Assembly: GCA_963402885.1 (NCBI GenBank)
Contig: OY727096.1
Coordinates: 20,007,820 to 20,071,819, forward strand
Direction of reading: 5' to 3'
DNA length: 64,000 nucleotides
Source of the DNA: Antedon bifida
Lineage: Eukaryota; Echinodermata; Crinoidea; Comatulida; Antedonidae
This document shows positions 13,701-25,700 of this stretch, piece by piece. Position 1 is the stretch's first letter; the number at the start of each line of letters is the position of its first letter. The position numbers and the translations under genes were made by a program. The notes below the pieces were generated by a model. The model did no database searches and was not told the origin of the DNA. It worked only from the letters and a program-made list of their open reading frames with translations.

Positions 13701-16700
13701 GTCACATGCTACACTCAATAATGAATCTATATAATTAAAACAATTGCTATCAGTAAGCTCTGGCTTTCTTGTTTGTACTCAAATGATGCTCTTCAACAAA
13801 ATCCATACTTTTCACATTTCTGTGAAGCATTTTACTGTAATTCAATCTTTTTAGTGTAAATATTCTACCAATTTATTATTATGTTATTATTATTAGATTA
13901 CTCTGTATTGCGTAAATGAAGGTCATGTCATTTGACCTTTCTTGTAAGCATTGGTAGTAGGTTGGAGTGTAACAGATTGTCAGGCCCTTTTTAATTTATA
14001 CAAGCATATGTTGCAGTATAATTTATTAAAAGTAAATGTTTTTTTTCCACTATGACCATTAGGCATTTTGCCTCTGATGTCTGGCTAAAGGTTTAGTGCT
14101 TGTTGTGCAGACATGAAGCTTCCAGTTATGATTAAAAACGATTTATTATGCAAGGCTTAGATTCTCTGCATTCTTAAAACCAAATAAACATGGTCTTCTA
14201 GTGTTGACTTACTTAATTTGGTATAGTGTCTTTAGATAGAATATAATCTTCATCAATAGTATGTATAGATATACAGTATAGTACTGTAGATAAGTTAGGT
14301 CTAGAAATGTGTGAATAGGCAGATGCATGCACAGTAGTTGTCCAGGTTGGATAATGGTTGGAGCATGTCTTAAGTTTGTTGTATACTGTAGTACTCTAAT
14401 CTATAGCACACTTTTCCTTTCTCCTGAAGTATCTTCATAACCTACAGTATGCCTACTATAAGTCTGTTCTTTGTAGGTAGATCCTGGCAATTCTTTTATA
14501 GTTACATTTTACATAATAAAGTATGTCACTTTTCTTCTTACAAACTCTATTCTTTTCCCACATTTCCTCTACAATTCTCATCAAAAAGGAATTAACGAAA
14601 GGTGTTATCTTACTCTTGCTTAGCAAATCCATTTGAAGATAATGTCATACTTATCATGCATAAGAAAAAACGCATACAACTATACGTAATGGCCTCATTT
14701 TTCGCGTAATAATTATATCGAAGGTGTAGACTTGCTAGTCTGTTTGATGTAGTGTAACATTACATTGTAGTTGACTAATGTTTCCAATAATGAGGAATGA
14801 TGAAGAATGTACTATCATCGCAAATTTACAATAGAAAATATAACAATAATCATATTCCCTAAAGACTGTAGTGTGTGTACGATGTGTTATAGCTGGCGTT
14901 ACTCTGTAGCAAATCATTATTTAGCAATTTTGCGAAGTCCTACTTTTTAATGACTTGTATGGAATTAAGAAAAATTACTATGTGATGCATATTGGCAATG
15001 ATATTGGATGACATGCAATCATAAATCTTATTTTTGAATCATAATTTAAAAATTCCCTCAAGAAGATTACTGTATGTCAGTAAGTTTGTGAAAAATTGTC
15101 GTAAGAAAGATATATTCATCATTTTCCACACTTTTCATTGCCATAAACGACATCATCATCATCATCATCGTCGTCATCACACATCTTTCAATTTATTATG
15201 CATCATGTCATAATCTTCATCATCATCATCATAATTATTTCTACAGTATCATTATAATCATATCAGAATCCACTTTTGATTTCTATCCTTTGAATCTAGC
15301 AGTTAAGGTTTACCTGAAAATATACTTACTGCAACTGATTACTGCAGCAACTGTAGTGTAGATTATCGTGTAATATACTATGCAATCCTTCTAAACGTTC
15401 AATAAAAAATATGTCACATTTCTTGATAATTACCGATTTGTGTTCTAGCTATAAAATTTAACTTCTTAGCTTTGCAATGCAATATTTAATTTGTCATTCT
15501 TTATCTCTCAATTATCTAATAAAAATTGTTTCTTGTTTTTAATTTTAAAGCAATACATTTAGTTTGACATAAAATACATTTAATTCAAATCCATTTGATT
15601 ACTTTAACCATTTATGAAAAGTTTGTGTTTTAAAGCAATTTTCAAGAATTGAGTTATGTCGCAAATGTTGCTGCATTTGTAGCTTTCTTGGTTTACATAC
15701 TGTAACTGTAAATTGTGGTTTGTAAATGTTTGTTATATGTTCTTTTACAGAATAGCGATGGTAGTGTATCAACGTCACAAGCGCCCTTAGCCACGGAAGC
15801 AGGGCAAGCAACACAAACTATTCCCGGAACGAAACCGGGAGAAATACCTAAACGTTTACATGTATCGAATATCCCATTCAGATTCCGAGATCCAGATTTA
15901 CGACAAATGTTTGGGGTGAGTACCGTGCTAGTCATGAATTAACATGGATCTAGTATAAGTATTCTTGTTATCTAGTTTAGCAGCATTTTCTATTTCCGAT
16001 GCAAATCCCACTATTACAGTGATTGGCAGAGGTGAGATAACTTCAAAAGTTTATTGAAATTCCATTCACCAAGCTTAATTTTCTAAGTAACTGTTTATGT
16101 TGTTATTTATCATATTTTTTAGGTATTTGGTGCCATATTAGATGTAGAAATTATCTTCAACGAACGAGGCTCAAAGGTAGGCTCTTTTCTCCAGCCTGGA
16201 TTGTGCATTATCAGTGCATTTTGATTCTAAAGCATGCGTCTGCAATGAGCATGATGCATGTGTTTGAATTCAAACCTGCCAATCAATGATCTTTAAATCT
16301 CCCATTGGTTAGCATCTTGCAGCAGGATTACTAGATGACCAATCAAATCCAAGCATGAATTTATTTTATGCAAATTTTATTTTTATTTATTTCCCCCACC
16401 CCACCCCACCCTTAAACTTTTCAGTTACTTTTTTGTTGAAAATGAAAGGGTTGACGTATTAAGGCTTATTAAAATTAATTTATTTTAAACTTTGAAATCA
16501 ACTATAAGACATTTAATTTTTTAAATAAAACAAACAAATTAATATAAAGTTATTGATAAATAAACACAAAATCTTAATATCAGAAAATGCTGAAAATTTT
16601 AAATAAACTAACTGTGTCTAGTTGACTGTCTAGATCACAATCTAGTATATAATGATGCTAAATTTATGTTTAAAAATTCATAAATTTATGTTAATTTATA

Positions 16701-19700
16701 ATTATGAAATTGATTTCAAATTCTGTTTTGATCATGTCTGGTCATCATAATAGCTACTAAAATAATATTCAGATCTATTTGAATTAGTTATAAATTAATT
16801 GTCAGACAGATATTATAATTACTTGCAGGTTTTTGAATTTTACAAAATATTAGCATATTATATTGCAACAAAAATTAAACCATTAGATTTTAAATTGATC
16901 ATCAGAATTCTTATTATAGCCTCACAGATAACATTTTGAGGAATATGTGTTGTGTCCCAAACCTGTAGTTAAAACATTAATGGTGTAATTACCTTTTTTG
17001 TTTTGAGAGGCTGCCACCAATATTCAATTCATAAAGGGCAATAAGTCTTGAATATTATATTTGGAAACAAATTTTTTTTTAAAATTAATCTTTATTTCCC
17101 TCAAAATAAAATCTTGTAAAGGTTTACAATTCAAATGAATAAAATATGTACAAATAACTGAACCAATCAGAGCCAATCAACCCTTTCATTTAATTTGCAT
17201 ATATGGTAATGAGCATGACTTGTGTGCCCCATTGAGTAGTATTTCTATTTTAAGTTACACATAAAATAAAACTAATGAATCAAATTTGAAAAACAAATTG
17301 GCAAATGGCCATTCCTCTTTAATATCATGACAATTAGTAAGTTACTACAGGTGTAAGGTAATACCTGTATACCACATGTTTCGGAAACCTTTACAGTAAC
17401 TGCAAGTATGTACTACTGTATGTTACAGTCAGTTACTTTAAGGTGAAACAACATGTGTCTGATCCAAGATCTGGGCACTCAAGATTCCTGCAGTAACTGC
17501 AGTATTATAACTACTCAGCAAAATTATATTCATGGCTTATACAAATGAAAGCGCAATAATTGAACTGTTGGCATTTGATGTTCTATTGCCTGATAATGAT
17601 TGTCCTCACGGAGACATAAAACTGCCTATTTATTACACCTCGCACTCATTTTTAGTGCATAGGTTCAATAATATAGAGGATTGCCCTTTGACCTCCTGGT
17701 TGGAGGAATTGCTCAAAATTATTTGATCAAACTTCCAAATTAATCAAAATTCATTTTATAAAATGTGTAACTTGAAAAATAGAAATCTTTTCTTAGAATG
17801 TCGATGCGAACAATGCATTAAGCAAGTTTGACAGAAATGACGTATAGATTACATTTTGTAACATCTCAATTTTCCACAATAAAATATTTTATGAATTCCA
17901 AAAAAAATTAGCACATTTAAATTCACAAACTGTGTATGTTGTGTGTGTTTGCACAGTGTGTTTATCATGAGAGAAAAAAAATAATACTAAAATTATAATT
18001 ACTTTGATTAAGCAATAAATTTTAATAATCAAATAATAAAACTTATTTAGTCATCAATGAATACAATAATCAAGAGTTAGGATGGGTTAAAGATCCTGCC
18101 AGTACAGTACTCCATATTACATTAAACATTGAAATTAGATTATTAGATTAGATTTGATTAAAATAATAGTTATATATAAATTTTACACAATAAATGCAAA
18201 GGCATATTACTGAAAAAAATGACAATGCTATGAATATCAGTGGCTGGATCTCAAGGGAGATACTAATAAAATAATCAGAACGGTTTGATAAAACAGCCAG
18301 AAAGAAGCCATTTTATACAACAATAAAATAATGAATAAATTTATATAATGTGTGGTAATAAATAACAATAGTATCTTCAATACATTTTAAACAACCATTA
18401 ACACATTAGGACATAGTACAAAATGGACTTAAATTGTGTAACACCGCATCAATCCTAAAGCCACAGAATATATCAAACATATGTGTATGCCTACTGTACT
18501 ATTCAGTTGGGTAACCCTACAAAATGTATTTAGGTTGTAGCTGTACAAAGATGTTTGTTATAGGCTACGGATTCACTGTGTGTCATGCAATTGTTAAGTC
18601 CATAAATACAGTAGGTAATTTCATACAAACACCGAGTGTGCATGTGTTATTTGTTGTGATACTGTTATGTCATTTTTCCTATGTTTTACAATGAATCGTT
18701 GCATTTTGTTTCTATTGAATGTTTTTTTTTCGGCACGTATTTTTCGAATTTTTAAAAATTCATACTTAAGTTCCTAGTAATCTTGCTGCCTGTGATATTT
18801 CTATTGTCATTATTTGTGTTATGTTTTGCTATGCTTGAATTTACCAAATAAATTGTGTTCTATTTGTGTTTTAGATCATACCATCTTTATAAATCATTGG
18901 TGAAGGCTGTAGACTATATAGATATATAGATACAAGTTTATTAAGAAAACGTGCGACCATAAATTCCTCTTGCCTCTCCCACCAGCAAAATGTAGTCTTC
19001 ATATACGGCAATCATTAAAAACAGTCTTTAAATTTTAAACATTGAAAGAAAATGGCATTCAAATTTGGTCTTAAAAAACCAGATGCCAATTATTTTATTC
19101 CCGAGAATTTTTTTTTTTTATGACAAGTTTAAAAAATCTACAAAGTACATATATATTTCATAATGTCAATAATTGGTTACGAATCTACAAATTAGATCTT
19201 TCGGAAGATTTTATTTTTCATAGAAATATCTTAAAAAGACGTTTGTATGAATGATAAATGATTTCTTTACTTGGATTTATCATGAGCAGTAAAAAGCTTT
19301 CTTTTCGTTGATCTAGAAAATTTTGACTCTTTCGCTAACGGTAATTGCTCTGAAAATGTTAGACATATGGTGTTTTATTTTAAATCATAAATTTGTTATG
19401 GTAATTCAAAAGATGGCTAATGCATATTGCACATTTACGTAAGTTTAATGGTACTGGCCATGTGTTTGCATCCCTATTATAAAAATGGTATGATCTAACA
19501 GCAATAGGATTTTTTGACAAACAATGACCATATGCTGTTCTCTAAAAGACATTGTCTGACCTTTTTAATATCAAAGGATCAGATATATTCTCTATCATGC
19601 TGCATAACGTATATGAAATTATGATTTTGATAATGACTTTGATTATACTGTACCTAACTACCATGTTTTTTCCTCAATGAATTTATACTGTACACAAATG

Positions 19701-22700
19701 CTTTATAATTTTATAGTGCTCATCTAAATGAATTTTAAAAATATTGAAAAAAAAGCACCAAATATAGATTATATGTTTTTTTCAATATAGTAAAATCTCT
19801 ATGTTTTAAATGTTGCCAATTCAGGCAAGCTTTTCATATAAATGTTATGAACTAAATATATGTTATTTCTAATGATACAAAATTACTGGTAATATTTGTT
19901 ATAGATTGTGATATAAATGTGCTTATTTTTTATAGATTCATTTTGATCTGCACTATATGTTAACGGAAACACAAATATTTATATATATATATTTATAAAC
20001 CCTGAGAAAGCATGATTGGCCAGAAATATCTCCCAAAATAATTTGGATGATCCAATCATGACAATGAACTTTGACACACAATTTCAATCCCTGTTTCCTG
20101 TACCCATAATGCAACATGACTTGGTTTGTTTTTCATGAGTGTAGTGATCTTTAGTACCGTGCTATGTTGAGAATAATTTTGTTTAAAGTTTATTTTCTGA
20201 CCATGATTGATCAACGTCGACAGAATGGACAGAACCACGACTGAGAATTATTGTCGTGAGACTACTTTCAAATTTATGGCTTTCCAAAACAACAAATTGA
20301 AAACAAAAAAGCACGTTCTCAAACCAATTGCATTACGCACCGATCATATGATTAACTTGTGTTTTCTACTATGCATGGTTTATTATAATGTTCTGCATGT
20401 GTATTATTTATTTTCCGATGCATGCAGGGATTCGGTTTTGTAACCTTCCAAAATAGTTCGGACGCCGAGAGGGCAAGAGAGAAATTGAACGGGACGATAG
20501 TTGAGGGGCGAAAGATTGAGGTGCATGTCATTCGTAAGATTTCTTCTTTAATGTGACCTATGCTTCTTCTCTACTTCTTTTCTACTATATCTTTCTGTTT
20601 TACTCTCTAGTACGGTGTGTTAACTGGTTCGTGTGATTTATTTCAGACCACGCATGTTTTTTAGTTACGTGATGAGTGTGAAGTATATACCACTAACCAG
20701 TACACACTCTTATATGCCACTTTACTAGGCCTGCTCGCAGAAATATTTTTTGTTATTACCCGTGAACGATCCCACACGATTAACCTATCATACTTAAAAT
20801 TTTATCCCGTTTTTTCTGGGTGTCATGAATTTATTTAAATTTTTTATGCAAATTTGTTGGCATGAACGCTACATAGATGAATGCGCATTTTTTGACATTT
20901 TGTAGTTTGTTTTAGTTAATTAAGACAAAATTTTCATTCATTTTATTTGATTTATATTTCGTTTGAAATGGCGCTTACGTGATGAAATTAACCGGTCATG
21001 TGCAACATAAATCAAAATGATAATCCCACATTTGAAGATTACCACTACGCAGAGCCAGGCCTAGTGGGTGTACAACTTTTCAAATCTCTGACTTCCATTA
21101 TCGAGACCTTCTACGGCTCGTTTATACATCTATATATTTATTTATGTTTTACCAGAAGAACATTTAAAGAGGGATAAGCAATTCAAAGTGCTTTGGGTTA
21201 AGACGTTGTCTGCTATTATTCTGCTGATTTTTTAACTGGTCAGGGTTGGGTAAGTTCTTATCGCTTAGAACAAAGCTATGTGCTCTAAAACAAACGTGAA
21301 AAAAAACAAAAACAAATTACGCCATCCATGAAGATCAGAGATTAAAACCGACCGGTCAAAGTATTCACAGTTTTTTATTTTATTTTTGTAGCAGTTTCTT
21401 AGTTTTTACTACTTAACGTGTTGTTTTAGAGATGTTTGCCGCCATCGTGTGCTATTATTAGTGCCCTCTATAGTTTATCCTGGAATGTGTTTTTGCTCCG
21501 GTCTTGAATTTGATGAATTAGCCGGTGTTTTTTGGTAACCACTACAACTCGCTGCACATACCTGGTTTATGTCCTCTGCATCGTGCATGCGATTTTTTTC
21601 CACTCTTGTTTTGTGCGAGCATCTGTTTGTCTCTATGAAACAAAAAAAAAACAATAGTCTAATAACAATACAGTATTAAGAATTGAATTGATCTTGAAAA
21701 TTTTTCCGCTATAAAGAAATTGGCTGCCATCAGGCTCAAGACAAACTATCAGGAATAACTGAATGGTAAGTTGGATTATTCCTAATACCCCACATCAGGA
21801 ATGGTATCTCCCAATGATGCAGAAATTATCCCAAATAGGCCAACCTGTATTCCCAGATCAAAATTATATTACACTAAGATGCAGGTTATTATTTTTTAGT
21901 GGAAAATATTAAACCTGAATACCAAAATTAAATTTCATGCTGGAATTATAACCAAAATTAATATTTTCCCTGACATGTTCAAACTGAAGATTAATTAAAT
22001 GAAACTGAATAGTATAATATTTAATCATCTTTTCAAAAATGATGTTTGACATTAACATATTATTAAGTAATTTATCTTGCTTGACCTGAAAATTTACCCA
22101 CAACTCTACATGTCTGAATTAAAAACAAAATAGAGGGCGCTATGTACTGGTAGGTTTTTAGAATGTTAGGAGTCAGTCCACATTCTTTCTATATCAGACG
22201 GTTACGGAACAGGTAGGAGTGATATATATTCTGTCTATATATACATTATAAGTTTCTTTTTCATCTTCTCTATTTTCAATGTTTCTATTATCGTAAATTT
22301 TTCTAGGATTTCTTCCTTTTCCTAAAGTGTAGGTCAAGCAACAATGTCAATAAATACATCAAAATATCTCTGAAAACAAACAACAATTATGTTCCAGAAA
22401 AATATTGTTATGGTCGAAAAATTATATCTGTTTGAATGTATAATAATTAGAAAATACTTTAAAAATACTTGGCAAAAATGATATTATAGAATTTATATTA
22501 AAAAAAAGTTATACCAATTTCTATTAATAGTGATTACCACAATTGATAATTAACTTTGCTTGTCAACTTTTCGATTAATTTTAAAGCATATGTTTTCGAG
22601 ATATTTTGATGTAAATAAAATGCTTTATTTGTATGTTTTTTATTATATGAAACAGTCTTGCCTTGGTTAACAAACGCTAGGACCGGCTATATGAATTTTA

Positions 22701-25700
22701 TTATATAATTTAAAATATTCATAAAAAAGAAAAAGTAAACAATTCTCTACAAAGTTAATTTGAGTACACCTAGACACTAGATGAAATTTTCATCAGATTT
22801 AGTGTACAGTATATGTACAGTATTCAGTACTGTAGGTCCGTTCTACCTATTTCTCATGTCTTAAAGGTTTAATTTAAAATTACTTAATTACTTCAAATTA
22901 CATAATTATTAAGGATATTAAAAGATAATATTGGATAAATTAAACATTATGGCCTTATAATCTTAAACTACATCATTAGTTATCTGGATAACAACTTTCT
23001 TCTGAACATAATTGAGCATACACATCCAAACTTTTTGCAACATCATGTAGATTATCTACTTAAATTCTGTAGACATTATTTTGATGTCAACTGCACTATT
23101 TTCTATAATAAATTCCAATAATCTTTTAAATAAAATCAGTTAATTATTAATATGTAATAATAACTTTTGAGACATAAAAATTATAACAGAAACAAATCTA
23201 CAAGTGGTACCTATGGCAAGACTGTTTAAAACTATTATGTGAAATTCTTTATGTTGAATGTTTGTACTGTATTTGTATATGTCACTGAATATAAATTAAT
23301 ATTTATAACTTCAATGTAAATATTATAAAATGTGTTAAAACTCATTGTTAACTTCCTCTAAATTAAAATTATGATATCATTTATATAAATCACAGGCACA
23401 GAATAAATTCTAAACCGCCCGGTGATGAAATTTGATTAATTAATTTGAATCGATAAAGATGATGAAATCTGTGAGAATTAGAAAAAAGTAAAAAATAATA
23501 CAAATTTATGCTATTAATGAAATTTGGAAGAAAATTATGTTTACATTTTAATATAAAAATATAAGAATTAGAAAGTAAGGTGTTTGTTATAATAATGATA
23601 TTTAGTATAAAAAAGTATCTATCTATTTGATGTATCAAATTGTTTGATATGAAGCTAATAAAATTAAACATATTTTGGATTCAGCAGAAAATATATAATT
23701 AATTATAACAGTAATATAGATTCATTAAATATAGTATGAAACAAAATGCTTATATCCATTAACAAATTCGATAAATAGTTTTAAAAAGGAGAAAACCAAA
23801 TTAACTACCTTCTGGAAAAATTAAATTGACTTGATTAAAAAATTGTGATTCATCTGTATAAAAAATGTCCTGTAAATGTTTTCATCTAATGTCCTCTTTC
23901 TACATGTTGCGTCTTGTTTTGTGTCAACTTTCATGGATTACATTTTACATTTGTCTTGACTCTTTACCTTTGTGTTTTTGACAGGTAAATAATGCTACAG
24001 CACGAGTAATGACGAATAAAAATAAACCAACTCCCAACGGCGAGTCTCTTGCTGGTAGGTGAAATAAACAATTTTTTAAATTCTAAAACTATCAGAAAAA
24101 AAGTTGTACTCTCTACAATAGAAACGACTCCATTGGAACACCCTATTTATGGGTACATTTTCCTGTGAAAGAAACGAGGGGAAAAATATGTTCTAAGCAT
24201 TACGGCCTACTTCCTGAAGTGTCCTTTTAATAGGGGTTCTACTACATTTTGTTATGCTGTACAGTTGTTTTTATTTTAATCTCTTAAAATAAAAAGTTTT
24301 TTTTAAATGTCCATTTAATATTATCCATTATTATTTTTTGTTTTATGTAAATGTTTTATGATGTATTAACTTTGGTAACTATGTAAGCTATATCTATAAT
24401 AGGTGTACTAAGAGCTCCAGTAATCGCTGCAGGCAGAGGTCGTGCAATCAGAGGTGCTTACACCGCATACCGATTAGCACCCCCACCACCAGTACCAGGT
24501 TACGCAACAGCTGCAATCTATCCAGAAACCTTTTATACAGCAGCGGCAGCAGATAGATACCAGGTATGTAACAGACACTACAGTCCTGTTTGGTTCAGAA
24601 TCCATTTACCACTACCCCTAATTATTTCTGGTTATTCCAAACAAACTGTTATCAAGAAATGTATTTATTTCAATGACAATGGTTGGATTGACTGTATAAA
24701 ATAGTGAAGTTGTGGAGCTGTAGCATGGTGGTTAACAACAATCCGTGACTAGTAGTAGTACCAGGATTGTTTCTACTTCACTGAAATGAGACTTAAGCTC
24801 TGTCTACACTATCAAACTAGTTTGCCAAAAAAAGTGTGATGTGCCCAAATATGGTAGTGATATTCCTAAATATGGTAGTGATATTCCTAAATATGGTAGT
24901 GATATGACATCATCATGTCCATATATGGACACATCACATTTTGTTGTTACATAAAGTTTGATAAGCATGATAAAATGTATCATGTATTCATCCAGTGAAA
25001 AACTTACTCCTGGTAATTGTGGTACACCTAAGAGAAAGAAATAGCAATTATTATACCCCACAAAAAGTGTTAACTATAAATAATTATATGAAAGACATTT
25101 GTATGCTGCATGTTCTACAGTATCTTCTATCTACTATCTATAAACTAACATCCCACTTGCAACACAACTTGACTATATTGCATAGGCCTACAGTTGAATA
25201 TGAATGAATATGGAAACGTGTCAATATGTGTAAATTATTACATTCATTTTATCCTTTTCCTTGTAATAGTATTGTAATTCCTATATATGACAATTTATAA
25301 ATCTTTTAACTAATACTGCGTGGAATGATATAAAGAATTTGAAGTGAAATTCCTTAAAATAAAACTTGTTTCTTCATAAATCTTCTGCCTGTGTTTGTGA
25401 ATGTTGTACAAATATTGTAATGACGTAATTTAACCAAATATGTTTGAATGATAAATGAATTGCTGTAGCATTATTTTAATGAATTTGTACACAAATTAAA
25501 TTAATATACAATATATCCTGTAAATTCTTCAGTAAAGTCTTCAATACAATGTATTTTCATAAATTATAATTTATTTAAACCATGGCGAACTAGTTTATAA
25601 TTTCCCCATGTTTAAACAAATTAACAATGAATGCATGATACAGTGTAGGAATGTTTTTTTTTTATTTAAACCTTAGAAAAAAACGGTTTGAAAGATAGCA

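Larger units (their letters stand above)
16177..20427 (+). other. RBFOX intron with GCATG cluster and repeats
   Basis: Four GCATG motifs lie 56-181 nt past the donor (16232, 16249, 16256 and 16353). Copy 2 of family R3 is at 18196-18310. A TGCATG is at 18639, and two more (20372, 20394) plus one overlapping the acceptor (20419) lead into the next exon. The 17532-17726 open frame is unassigned and probably fortuitous. Confidence 0.6.

Noticed and set aside
17532-17726. Open frame of 64 codons with a reasonably protein-like sequence
   Set aside because: It lies in an RBFOX intron with no acceptor or donor that keeps the RBFOX frame, and matches no family I recognise.
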